In this document: positions 30,751 through 40,735 of the stretch, one piece after another | Layout: each line of letters starts with the position of its first letter | Position numbering within the stretch: position 1 is the stretch's first letter | DNA from: Phymatolithon calcareum | Lineage: Eukaryota; Rhodophyta; Florideophyceae; Hapalidiales | Reading direction: 5' to 3' | DNA length: 64,000 bases | Assembly: GCA_977006965.1 (NCBI GenBank) | Contig: OZ345373.1 | Location: 186,001-250,000 of the forward strand | The notes under the pieces: model-generated | Told to the model about the DNA's origin: nothing | What the model saw: the letters and a program-made list of their open reading frames with translations, nothing else | The model's database searches: none | Program-made: the position numbers and the translations under genes

Positions 30751-33008
30751 TTATCTTGATGCTGACGTGTGCTGCGATGAACTGAGAGTCACGATATTGG
30801 AGTATTCGTTGACAAATTCAAACAACGGGCGACTTTCCACGGGCTCGTAGGGCAAAGGAAATGAACAAGAGCAGGTAATAAGAGCTGCAGCACGATGCGC
30901 ATTTGACGGAACACCTTCCGCGCCATCTTCAAGCACGTTTGCGAGGTTGTACATGGCCCGCACATTTCTGCCGTCCTCGATGGCGCGGTTGTACAGCTCT
31001 GCAGCACGATGCGCATTGACGGAACGCCTTCCGCGCCACCTTCAAGCATGTTTGCGAGGTTGACCATGGCATCCACATCGTCGCCCTCCTCGATGGCGTG
31101 GTTGTACAGCTCTGCAGCACGATGTGCATTTGCCGGAACACCTTCCGCGCCCGTTCTGAGCATTCTTGCGAGTTTGACCATGGCATCCACATCATCGCCC
31201 TCCTCGATGGCGTGGTTGTACAGCTCTGCAGCACGACGCGCATTTGACGGAACACCTTCCGCGCCACCTTCAAGCATGTTTGCGAGTTTGACCATGGCAT
31301 CCACATCATCGCCCTCCTCGATGGAGTGGTTGTACAGCTCTGCAGCACGACGCGCATTTGACGGAATGCTTTCCGCGCCACCTTCAAGCATGTTTGCGAG
31401 TTTGACCATGGCATCCACATCATCGCCCTCCTCAATGGCGTGGTTGTACAGCTCTGCAGCACGATGCGCATTTGACGGAACACCTTCCGCGCCCGTTCTG
31501 AGCATTCTTGCGAGTTTGACCATAGCATCCACATCATCGCCCTCCTCGATGGCGTGGTTGTACAGCTCTGCAGCACGACGCGCATTTGACGGAACACCTT
31601 CCGCGCCACCTTCAAGCATGTTTGCGAGGTTGACCATGGCATCCACATCGTCGCCCTCCTCGATGGAGTGGTTGTACAGCTCTGCAGCACGATGCGCATT
31701 TGCCGGAACACCTTCAGTGCCCGTTCTGAGCATTCTTGCGAGTTTGACCATGGCATCCACATCGTCGCCCTCCTCGATGGCGCGGTTGTACAGCTCTGCA
31801 GCACGATGTGCATTTGCCGGAACACCTTCCGCGCCCGTTCTGAGCATTCTTGCGAGGTTGTACATGGCATCCACATCGTCGCCCTCCTCGATGGCGTGGT
31901 TGTACAGCTCTGCAGCACGATGCGCATTTGCCGGAAAACCTTCCCTGCCCGTTCTGAGCATTCTTGCGAGTTTGACCATGGCATCCACATCATCGCCCTC
32001 CTCGATGGCGTGGTTGTACAGCTCTGCAGCACGATGCGCATTAGCCGGAACGCCTTCCGCGCCCGTTCTGAGCATTCTTGCGAGGTTGTACATGGCATCC
32101 ACATCATCGCCCTCCTCGATGGCGTGGTTGTACAGCTCTGCAGCACGATGCGCCTTTGCCGGAACGCCTTCCGCGCCCGTTCTGAGCATTCTTGCGAGGT
32201 TGTACATGGCCGACACATCGTCGCCCTCCTCGATGGCGTGGTTGTACAGCTCTGCAGCACGATGCGCATTTGCCGGAACGCCTTCCGCGCCCGTTATGAG
32301 CAAGTTTGCGAGCTGGTTCATTGCAGCACCACGACGGTTTCTGGTCCGAACTCTTTGCCTCTGGTTGCGCAATTTGTCACCATGCGCGATCACATTTTCA
32401 TTCCGTGCAATCGCAATGGCAAATCCTTCTTCCGTGGTCACGTCCAAGTTCTCCAGTGCAATGCTGCACTTAATATTGGAACCGGCTTTTGATATCTTAT
32501 TGAAGTGCACAGTAGAGCGCCCAAGAGCCGAAATGGCCCTCTCTCTTCTGCCGACCTTCAGAAAAGAGAACAAGATGACACAAAAGTTGGCGTAAGCCAC
32601 TGCAATGGATGCCTCGTACATCGATTCATTGAGCACATATTCAAATTGCTCGACAATGAGAGCCACCCATTTCTCGTCTCCAAATTGGCTTCTCATGGCC
32701 CTACGGGAGCCATTTTGCAACACGTCCGGATTTCGAGGCAAATAGAAACCCTCGATTAGCGTGACAGCGTCCTGCGTTGCTTTTCGTCTGGGCCATCTTT
32801 GAAATAGAATCTGAAGCGCCTTTCCGAGTGTATCACCGTCTCCCATTGCCGTAACCACAATTTCATATCGCGTCAGTGTCATGTCTAGATCTTCTTTCCC
32901 TCCAGATTCCACAAGACGGTCTGCACGGATTCGAATATCTTCATCAATTCTCCTCTGTGATCTGTTTGTCGCTTCTTCACTTCGGCTAAAGGCACGCACA
33001 ACCTCCAC
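30751..33008 (-). pseudogene. Sel1-like repeat protein, frameshifted and without visible ATG start
   Basis: An N-terminal helical domain of about 230 residues is followed by 12 full and one partial 38-residue Sel1-like repeats of the form AMYNLARMLRTGAEGVP / NAHRAAELYNHAIEEGDDVD, spaced exactly 114 bp. Such repeats form superhelical scaffolds for protein-protein contacts. Two forms alternate, LARMLRTG and LANMLEGG, showing local duplication or conversion. In repeat 12 one T is missing (31011-31020 reads gcgcattgac where the other copies have gcgcatttgac). This throws the frame, yet the shifted frame continues with correct repeat sequence (AMYNLANVLEDGAEGVPS) to a stop at 30751. Upstream the frame is open to 33089 with no ATG; the first in-frame ATG is at 32882. 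It may be a recent pseudogene, or the missing base may be a sequence error. Confidence 0.75.
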
Positions 33009-33095
33009 GACAATTAGGGACGCATGTTTCAGAGACCTTTTGTCAGCATCAGCGTATGAAACAGGTGCAAATGTCAGAGTTCGGAAATTTTAATT

Positions 33096-33160
33096 ATTCG
33101 CGACATAGACACTGTTTTTAAAAAAACAGTGTCTATGTCGCGAATGTCTATGTCGCGAAT
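33096..33160. repeat. perfect 24-bp inverted repeat plus a direct copy of its outer arm
   Basis: Arms 33096-33119 and 33122-33145 are perfectly complementary around a 2-nt loop; each contains attcgcgacatagacactgt. The outer 15 nt (gtctatgtcgcgaat) are then repeated directly at 33146-33160. It lies immediately upstream of the open end of the Sel1-repeat frame, so it could mark an insertion or a breakpoint that removed the gene's 5' end. It could also be a foldback assembly artefact. Confidence 0.85.
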
Positions 33161-33705
33161 AAGAAGATATCTTCTGCTTCAACTTTGATGCACTCGGAGT
33201 TCTGCACCTTCATAATAAATCCTCGGCTTGTCATCTCATACATTAGCTGAAATGTGCACCGAACTTTTTGGCTGCTGTGGAAGGGATGAAAATCTGTCGC
33301 GAAAAATATATTAATATTTCATCTCTTGTTCCTGATGTGACCGGGATATGTGCACCGACTTCAAGAAAAGTGCACCGAATGGTAGCGTGACGTCAGGTGT
33401 CAGTTATTCAATTCTGACAAATGAACAAGTGTCAAAAAATTAATGTTATTCATGCTTGATTGGCAGTATGAAGCTGTGTATATGAAAAAAGCGATGTGTA
33501 TACAGAGCGTTATACACACAGACTTTGCATACAGCATAAGACAAAACCAAAATATGAAGTAGGTATCATATGAAGAGTTGTGTTATTGGACAAAATCAAA
33601 AGAGAAGAAGTTAGAAAATATTGCTGAGAATTTCGAAAAAGACAATTTTATTTGAAAAATCATTAGAAATTACTGAAGTGAAATTATATGAAACTATACG
33701 AGTGC
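33161..33705. other. AT-rich intergenic sequence
   Basis: No gene is seen. A gcgttatacacacag word near 33511 resembles the arm repeats of the foldback element at 34671-35096. Confidence 0.5.
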
Positions 33706-34517
33706 TTAAACTGTAGAAGAGGCCCCAGAATCGCCCGCAGGATTCTCACGCTGGCGTTTCTTCGTCCTTCTATCCATCTTTCGCTTCCTCTTCTCGCTCT
33801 TCTTCTTGTATCGGTAGGTTTCAAGGGCGGAAACGGTTGATGTGTTCTTGCGTTCCTCAGCGCGTGCAAGGTTGTTCACATATCCTTCACGATGGCGCAA
33901 GTGGCCGGTAGAGACAAACCTTGAACACAGCGGACACTTGTTGGCTCCATAACTGCCATGCGCGATCCACTTAGCGATGCATTCTTGGTGGTACACGTGT
34001 CCACAAGGCGTTGTGGACACCGTACCCGCGAGATTATCGGCACATATTGCGCATTCCCTCGGATGGGAGATGCGGGGCACGGTGGCGGGAGTGACGGGGC
34101 CGGCGGGAGCGGCGGAAGAAGCAGGAGCCGGCTGAACAGCGGGGACCATGAGACGTGGAGGAAGAGGCGGCGAGGGCGCCGTGCTGAGACGTGATGAGCG
34201 GCGAAGTGTGCGCGGGGGTGGAATGCCGTACTGTTCCACGGGGTACGGACCGGAGCAGGAGCGTACTCTGATTCGCCAGCGGTATCGGCGGGATCATAAT
34301 CGAGCTCAATGGCGGTGTTGCGTCGAGTGATGCGCACTCCACACGGAGCGCAAGTATTCGACTGGCCGCGATCACCGTTGTCCACGAACCATCCGAAGCT
34401 CTCGGAGTGCATGAGGTGGCCGCACGGTGGAATTGCGACCACGTCTCCGGGACTGCAGGCCAATGAGCAGAACTGGCAAGCAGACTGGTCTCGCCGGGGT
34501 TGAGAGCGGCGCGGCAT
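33706..34517 (-). pseudogene. tandem-RING finger protein, interrupted by a one-base frameshift
   Basis: The ATG at 34517 starts a frame with a first RING-like zinc site: CQFCSLACSPGD, then IPPCGHLMHSE, then NTCAPCG. At about 34240 the protein-like frame changes by one base, from SEYAPAPVR into YPVEQYGIPPPRTLRRSSRLS. It then continues to a canonical RING-H2 (CAICADNL, TPCGHVYHQECIAKW, NKCPLC) and a strongly basic tail (KKKSEKRKRKMDRRTKKRQ) ending at 33706. Reading both RING halves as one gene requires one missing base near 34240. Alternatives are a sequencing error, a recent pseudogene, or two separate genes with the second starting around 34239. A ubiquitin E3 role is inferred from the second RING, whose zinc ligands are complete. 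Confidence 0.65.
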
Positions 34518-34587
34518 GGTTGGGACCGTGTGTGGGTGGGAAGTTGACCTCTGAGAATTGGTGAACACTGCGTAATATCGGGGATTG

Positions 34588-34595
34588 TATATATA
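34588..34595 (-). promoter_or_regulatory. TATA-box candidate for the tandem-RING gene
   Basis: TATATATA lies about 70 bp upstream of the ATG at 34517 on the minus strand, a normal spacing for a core promoter with a short 5' UTR. Confidence 0.4.
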
Positions 34596-34670
34596 GTGTT
34601 TAGGAATGTTTACATGGCCTCTTTATGAAAGGGAATACACAAAGCTCGCGAGGAGTGCTCTGAACGGTGT

Positions 34671-35096
34671 ATTTGTTTCATAATTGAGGTGTGATGGCAC
34701 GTATAACGCTGTGTATAAGGTTTGATGGCATGTATAACGCTGTGTGTAAGGGTTGATGGCATGTATAACGCTGTGTGTAAGGTCTATATCAAAAGCGTGG
34801 CGGAAGGGACTTTTCACCGTGCCAAGTAGTCTCTGATAGTCTGAGATGCAAGAAATGGCCCTAAAAAACGCCGCAGAAGATGCCGCTGGGGAGGCCCCTA
34901 GACCCCCAGCGTTTACAGTGCATAACACCATGTGGACTAGGTGGCGCGATGTAAAGTCCCTTCTGCCACGCTTTTGATATTGACCTTACACACAGCGTTA
35001 TACATGCCATCAACCCTTACACACAGTATTATGCATGCCATCAACCCTTGTACACAACGTTATACGTGCCAGCACACCTCAGTTATGAAACACAAA
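34671..35096. mobile_element. foldback-type element with ~144-bp inverted arms
   Basis: Left arm 34671-34814 and right arm 34953-35096 are near-perfect inverted repeats around a 138-bp loop. Within each arm a roughly 31-bp word (ggcatgtataacgctgtgtg) is tandemly repeated three times, so the whole could fold into one long hairpin. The innermost arm parts contain aaaagcgtggc and gggactttt. The loop has a cccctagacccccagc segment and no coding capacity. The structure is that of a foldback or long-TIR non-autonomous DNA transposon. Target-site duplications were not recognised because the right end runs into the 46-bp tandem array. Confidence 0.75.
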
Positions 35097-35495
35097 CGCA
35101 ACGGTTATTACACTTCATAGCACCTGATTTATGAAACACAATCCGAGCGGTCATTACACTTCATAACACGTGAATTATGAAACACAATCCTAACAGTCAT
35201 TATACATCAGCAAACCTGAATTAGGAGACACAATTCCAACGGTCGTTGCACTTCACCACACCTGATTTATGAAACACAATCCTAACGGTCATTACACTTC
35301 AGCACGCCTGAATTATGAAACACAGTCCTAACGGTCATTACAATTCAGCACATCTGAATTATGAAACATAATCCTAACAGTCGTTGCACTTCAGCACACC
35401 TGAATTATGAAACAGAATCCTAACGGTCGTTGCACTTCAGCCCGCCTGAAATATGAAACACAATCCTAACGGTTAATACACTGCATCACCTGAAT
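35075..35495. repeat. 46-bp minisatellite, about nine units
   Basis: Each unit follows the plan cacctgaattatgaaacaca, then atcctaacggtcattacactt, then cagca. About nine diverged copies are arranged head to tail. The first unit overlaps the right end of the foldback element; its inverse occurs once at the left end of that element (34674-34692). The array therefore probably grew from the terminus of the element. Confidence 0.85.
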
Positions 35496-35654
35496 GTTTA
35501 ACTGGTACTTCACCGCACAGCAAATTCCCCGTTTCAAATCTGCGATCCGAGAGGGAGAGGAGTCGATGGTTACATGTTTCAATTAAAGAAACATTTTGAT
35601 TTTTGCCCCCCTTTTTTGCAGAGCAATCAGCACTTCTGACACTCTGAAGCCCAA

Positions 35655-35817
35655 CTGAAGACGGGGGGTTCTACTTCCCGGCAAAGTCTGAAGTCGGGGG
35701 GTTCTGCTCCCCCGCACTGTCTGAAGTCTGGGGGTTCAACTTCCGCGCATTGTCTGAAGTCGGGGGGTTCAACTTCCCCGCACCGTCTGAAGTCGGGGTT
35801 CTACTTCCCGCCAATGT
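35655..35817. repeat. 33-bp tandem repeat, five units
   Basis: Units read ctgaagtcggggggttctac followed by ttcccggcaaagt with minor changes. A related but more diverged array of cggaggg/ggttctac/ccccgcaac units occurs at about 38830-38985. No coding is apparent. Confidence 0.8.
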
Positions 35818-36309
35818 CCTATTTTTTCTCCCCTTATCTATTCATCTCTTTCCTCTACTGTTCCACAAACAATGTTTCCCTCCCTTTTCGTTACTCGAAT
35901 GACCTGTATCACCTCCCTTTATGATATATGTTCTCCCCGGCTAACGGTCTCCTTTCTGCGAGCCGTAACGTCTCTTCTATTCCCTCTTAGGGCAGTCTGC
36001 AGCACGGTGAAGAATCCTGCAGTTCGTAGAGTTATAACATGAAGCAGGTCTGCGTATGGACTCGATCAATTGAGCATGCCATTTGTCTAAGAACAGATCT
36101 ATGCTTATTTCCAGCTCCATCTTGAGGACTATCTGTTAGTACGATTTTAGTTCACTCTAACAACTTTCCTTTTAAGTACTCAAGTTTTATATATGTGAGA
36201 ACGTTTAGAGGCGCTTTCACTCTTTCGATTGTAACGTGCTCCAATGCTATGTCATGGCTTCCTTTGGCACAAGAGGTGGAATCTGCGTCAAGCCTCAATT
36301 CGCATTTAC
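35818..36309. other. intergenic, no supported gene
   Basis: Pyrimidine-rich sequence without a recognisable gene. Confidence 0.5.
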
Positions 36310-36815
36310 TTATTTTGAAGTAGAGTCTCCGTGTGCACTATTCATATGAGAAGACAAACGGGGTTTGTCAAGGTAGCTACCACGACAATATCGCATACAT
36401 AAGCCGTCTTAGTTTTCCCCTCAAAAAACATATGTTAGTCCAGCGACACTGTCGGATTTGGATGTTTGGCGTTCGAAATCATTTACCTTGTGTACACGAG
36501 ATATATGGCGGTCGATTCCGTATTGGCTTGTTAATTTCATTCCACAGATCATGCAATCATATTGGTTCACTTTGAAGTGGATCTCCTTCACCTGTTTAGA
36601 GCATGAAAACACCAGTTAGTTAATTTCGACTAACTGCTGGCTTCGGAAAAAAGATTTTGCACACGTACATGCCTGTTCATATTACACTTTTTAGAGTAGC
36701 GGATCGGACAAAAAGGGCAATGAACTCGAGATCTCGAAAAGTGCTTTCCGACTCAAGAAGAAGATATTATTCGAGAAGACAGGACTGGAGAGTTCAAAAT
36801 AAAAGTTAATATCAT
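36310..36815 (-). pseudogene. C2H2 zinc-finger paralogue A, decayed
   Basis: The gene can be read against paralogue C (39143-39659). Exon 1 starts at the ATG at 36815, but an in-frame TGA near 36763 precedes finger 1 (CPFCPIRYSKKCNMNRH), after which a donor GTACGT follows. Exon 2 (36591-36487, exactly 35 codons) begins VKEIH, supplying the last histidine of finger 1, then carries finger 2 (CMICGMKLTSQYGIDRHISRVH) up to a GTAAAT donor. Exon 3 contains a finger-3 sequence broken by one missing base (gatattgtc where paralogue C has gatatttgtc) and ends at TAA 36310. A stop plus a frameshift indicate a pseudogene. Confidence 0.65.
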
Positions 36816-36984
36816 TTTGTTTCCGGAAGAAGCTTCCATGACCATCAGATCGCAGAGCGTTGTGTTGCAGAGATGTAAACGACGCAGAGATAGGGAGAAC
36901 AAATTCTTAAGTGCAAAATAGTGAATCACCGTAATTCCTGCACATGCGGATTCGTAAAAACGGCACATGCACCAGTAGTACCCA
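36816..36984. other. spacer upstream of zinc-finger paralogue A
   Basis: Short AT-rich sequence with no separate gene. Confidence 0.4.
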
Positions 36985-37440
36985 CCACTGACTGGAATTC
37001 CGCCGTCCCTGAACTATCCTCTTGATGGCATGGCCAAAAGCATTCCGGTAACTGTACTTGCGTCTACAGCCCAATTATAGATGACCCAACGGATCCTTTG
37101 CTTCAATTATACACCATGATCACCGATTTCTCAACGGATATTTGCTTCAATTGTGCACCCCCATTATGGATTGCTCAACGAACACTTTGCTTCAAATCTA
37201 CACCCCTATCATCGATTCCTCAACAAGTGCAGTGTGATCAATGATTACACTACGGTGATATAAGTCCCGATCATCGCCTCGATTTCGTTCCAATGTTACA
37301 ATCAGTCACTTATTTTTGACCTCTGCAGCACCGTGCTCTTGCAGATTTACACAATAGACACTATATGCCCCACAGCGCGCTTCAATTCCATGAAAGGACT
37401 CAAGACGGAGGGCTCTGCTTTCACGAGAAGAAGAAACCTT
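36985..37440. repeat. segmental duplication, copy 1
   Basis: This block is homologous, in the same orientation, to 38468-38880. Shared landmarks in order are ccactgactgga, aactgtacttgc(g/a)tctacagccc, several ~46-bp units containing tttgcttcaa, cagtg(t/c)gatcaatgattacac, ccacttatttttgacctctgcagca, atagacactatatg and ccacagcgcgct. It lies upstream of zinc-finger gene B and its twin lies upstream of the tail-to-tail paralogue C, so the zinc-finger genes seem to have spread with this block. Confidence 0.8.
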
Positions 37441-37710
37441 GCCGCTGCATTCAGTGCAGAAAACGCTTTGCGCGGCGTTCAAATCTATACAGGCACGTTA
37501 GAGTATTACACCGTTGACGTTTGAAAAGTGCATTCAGTTTTAGAACTACTTATATGTGCTCTCGGTAAAACCAATCATACACGGTTCCTATTATTCTATT
37601 CCTGTCTGGTATATTCAGTCTCTGAGCAATATTTTATATATTTTTCATGGCAAGATAAGTGACTTCAGTTCTGAGAAAGTATTGTCCATCGTTTTCTTCT
37701 TCCGAAGATT

Positions 37711-38304
37711 ATGTCTGCAAACGCTTCCGACAACATGGAGTCCCCGAGCGTCCCTGTGAACGAAGAGAAAAGTGGCTCTGGTGCAGTGACGGATATTAAT
37801 ATCATGAAAACATTGCCTGTAAAATGCAGTTTGTGCCCACTGTCATACGCGGCGGTCGGAAACTTGAATAAGCATGTAAGTATTCTGCAGGTAATCGGAA
37901 TCCAAGGGGAATCGGATATCAGACTAATTTCAGGTCCCAGAATCTATTATGTATCTTTTCTTTCGTAATTCTGACTACGTGTGAGTTCTTTTTCAGATCA
38001 AATCTGTGCATCTTGGGCAGAGACCGCATGTGTGCGAAAACTGCGGTTTAAAATTCTCATTTCAAGATGTTCTCCAAAGGCACATAACAGCTGTGCACGC
38101 AGTAAGTTGCAAGGAAATGATATCACACAGACTCGACGGCAATCAGTTACTAAATTTGGAGTTCTTTTAATACATTTTTCAATTATTGGGCCACTCTATC
38201 TGAGCAAAGTTGAACGGAAATTTCACTGCGAGTTCTGCAACGGGTCCTTGCAATATCGTACGCATTTATCGAAGCATCGGAACCTTGCTCACAGAAACAT
38301 CTGA
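37711..38304 (+). CDS. three-finger C2H2 zinc-finger protein, paralogue B (three exons)
   Basis: Exon 1 (37711-37875, 55 codons) ends in finger 1 up to its first histidine (CSLCPLSYAAVGNLNKH), followed by donor GTAAGT. Exon 2 (37997-38101, 35 codons) starts IKSVH, giving the second histidine of finger 1, then finger 2 (CENCGLKFSFQDVLQRH and AVH), followed by donor GTAAGT. Exon 3 carries finger 3 (CEFCNGSLQYRTHLSKH) and ends at TGA 38302-38304. The acceptor of exon 3 is uncertain. The AG at 38208-38209, placed as in the paralogues, is out of phase by one base, while the in-phase AG at 38130 would leave a 29-nt intron. Either one base is lost or splicing is unusual. Probable nucleic-acid binding. 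Confidence 0.6.
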
Positions 38305-38467
38305 TATGGCTTCTAAATCAATCAAATGTAGCTAAGACGCCAATAAGAAATTGTAACGAAAAATTTATTTACTTCCCGCCGTTCACTCTAGAAACGATTT
38401 CCTTTGTGCAAGAAGACCAAGAAGAGAAGGGCTCCACAGATAAGACCACCGGCGTACAAGTGATGCT

Positions 38468-38985
38468 CTCCACTGACTGGAGGTCTACTGCATCCTTCAG
38501 TGATCTTCTTGGTAGGGTGACTACAAGGCATTCTGGAAACTGTACTTGCATCTACAGCCCGATCATCGATGACGCAACTGATCCTTTGCTTCAATTATAC
38601 ATCCTAATACCCGATTGCTCAACGAACTCTTTGCTTCAAATCTACACCCCTATAATCTATTCGTCAACAATTGCAGTGCGATCAATGATTACACTACAGT
38701 GATATGCGCCCCGATAACTGCTTTGATTTCGTTCCACTGTTACAATCAGCCACTTATTTTTGACCTCTGCAGCACTGTGCTCTTCTTGATTTACAAAATA
38801 GACACTATATGCTCCACAGCGCGCTCCACTTCCCCGAAAGGACTCACCTCGGAGGGCTCTTCTTTCTCTGCGAGAAGTCGGGAGGTTCTACATCCCCGCA
38901 ACAAGTCGGAGGGATCGTCTTACACTTGTCAAGTCCGGAGGTTTTACTGCCCCGCAGCAAGACTTGGGGCTCGACTTCCTCGCAA
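38468..38985. repeat. segmental duplication copy 2 plus diverged ~30-bp repeats
   Basis: 38468-38880 is the twin of 36985-37440. It is followed to about 38985 by four imperfect units with the words gtcggaggg, ggttctac and ccccgcaac, related to the 33-bp array at 35655-35817. Confidence 0.75.
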
Positions 38986-39142
38986 ACCACTTCTCTCCCC
39001 TCATCTAATTCAAAACCGATATTCTTCCCTCCTCAAAATCGCAAACACAGCTCTCCCCTCAGAACTGCTTCGTTTTCCTCTTTCTTCTCACAACCCTTTA
39101 GCTATGATAAGAGGCGGTGTAGAAGTATTGAACAAGTCATAT

Positions 39143-39659
39143 TTAATTTATCTTAGAGTTCTTATGCACACGATTAATATGAGAAGTCAAATGGGATTTG
39201 TCACGGTAGCTACCATGACAAATATCACAGACATATTTTCTGTTCGTGTCTCCCTGCATAAAACAAGAGCTAGTAAACCGACAATAGGTACTTTAAAATG
39301 TTTCAATGTGCCTTCACCTACCCTGTGTACAGCAGAAATATGGCAACTCATACTGTTTTGGCTGGCCAATCTCATTCCGCAGACAATACAAAGGAATTTC
39401 TTCAGTTTCAAATGGAAATCTTTCACCTATTAAGAGCAAGAAAACAATAGTGAGATTTTGCGGCCGAAAATCTTTCTCGAAGATATACGTTTCGAATACT
39501 TACATGTCTGACCATGTTAAACCTCGTAGAGTAGTGAAGCGGAGAAAAAGGGCAAAGAACAGGAGATCCCAGATATAGTTTTCCATTCTTATTAATTCGA
39601 GAAGAGGATTTCTTTCGCGAACGCCGTACCGGGGTGTTAAGGATGTAGTCCAAGCTCAT
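39143..39659 (-). CDS. three-finger C2H2 zinc-finger protein, paralogue C (three exons)
   Basis: Exon 1 39504-39659 (52 codons), exon 2 39322-39426 (35 codons) and exon 3 39143-39253 (36 codons plus TAA) are joined by introns of 77 and 68 nt with donors GTAAGT and GTAGGT and acceptors ending TAG and GCAG. All junctions are phase 0. The product has 123 residues. Finger 1 (CPFSPLHYSTRFNMVRH then VKDFH) has lost its second cysteine (S in its place). Finger 2 is CIVCGMRLASQNSMSCH followed by AVH, and finger 3 is CDICHGSYRDKSHLTSH followed by RVH. The first intron splits the two zinc-binding histidines of finger 1, as in paralogues A and B. The reading frame is intact. Confidence 0.7.
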
Positions 39660-40015
39660 TTTTTCGGAGGAGAACTATCCATGACCGGCCAGGCACAGAA
39701 CGATGTGTGAAAGACGTATGGCTCTAAGTTGCAGCGCTGAACGTCTTATATGCGATCAAAGAATGCACTCCAAGCTCTCTTTGTTCGGAAGAGAAGCATA
39801 CATGCCCAGATACCGACAGAAAGATGTTTCAAAGACATACAAATGGCGCGTAGCTACGATACAGAACGTATTATATGTGAAAATGTACCATATGATATCC
39901 CTGCATCAATACGGCACATGTGCCAGTAGCACCCCTCCCGGCCTCGGACTCTGTCGCATGCTGCTGAAGCATTATTTTTTAGTATATTGGACTCTTGATC
40001 GAACGCTAAAGGAAG
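39660..40015. other. spacer between zinc-finger C and the next open frame
   Basis: A short plus-strand frame (39703-40128) shows no recognisable content; sequence resembles further diverged duplicates of the zinc-finger upstream region (tccaagctc and atgtgtgaaagac-type words repeat within 39650-39850). Confidence 0.35.
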
Positions 40016-40735
40016 ATGAGATGTGCGCACCTCGACATGGAGCGAACTGGAGCTACAAGGCCAATTCAAGGAGGTGGCGATGGAACTGGGTTTCGTGCTC
40101 CGCGCCAGATGATGCGCGTGAACCGTGAACGTTTTCTCGCGATGTCCAGGGAGTCCATCTTTAGAGCTCGGCTCAAGCTGGAGGAGGAGAAGACGGTTCA
40201 GGGTGGGACGGGAAACGTCGACGAAATGAGACAGCATAAAATGAAGGTTTGGGTGGATGCTCTCACAAGCCGTTTTTTTACTTTAAGAAGCCGCAGAGTC
40301 GCAGCAATCTCCTCATCTAAGCCTTCACTGCCACTTGACTATGATGCAGAGCATATCCCGACGTCCTGTAATGATCGCGAAGGCACTCAGATGCACCGTG
40401 AGAATATACCCGTCCTTGACTTCCCTTCAACTGCAACACATCTATCAATTCTCCGTGAAGAAGAATCTTATTCTACTTGTCTGTTGCAACTGTCTCAAAC
40501 CTCAGCGAAGAAATGGGTCCCTGTGTTACCAAGGACAATTGAAAAAACAGTGATTCTGTGGCGATTTGGGGACTCGCTCTCTGAACAAGTTCCGATACGC
40601 AAGTTTTGCACTGTGGCAAACAGAAAGGCCGTTATTGGCTCTGACCATTATTCAGACAAGTATTGGGATAAAACTGGAAATAAGCGCCGATATCTAAGAA
40701 TTAACAAACTTATAAGGCTCGTCGCTGATGGATAA
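40016..40735 (+). pseudogene. possible transposon-derived or decayed protein
   Basis: The 239-codon frame has protein-like sequence from about residue 30 onward: MMRVNRERFLAMSRESIFRA, then a charged section LEEEKTVQGG, then a C-terminal domain with SAKKWVPVLPRTIEKTVILW and KRRYLRINKLIRLVADG. Around 40105 the better-looking upstream reading (a coiled-coil-like LQGQFKEVAMELGFVLRAR) is in a different frame, which suggests a one-base shift. No family is recognised. Its position beside the recombinase relic may mean both come from one element. Confidence 0.35.

Noticed and set aside
31009-32595. 528-codon plus-strand open frame over the Sel1 array
   Set aside because: It is the exact antisense of the 114-bp repeats. 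The sense strand shows a known repeat motif and the antisense reading is a low-complexity artefact of repeat length being a multiple of three.
35075-35495. CRISPR array
   Set aside because: The 46-bp units are contiguous with no unique spacers between them, they diverge from one another, and the window is nuclear eukaryotic DNA.
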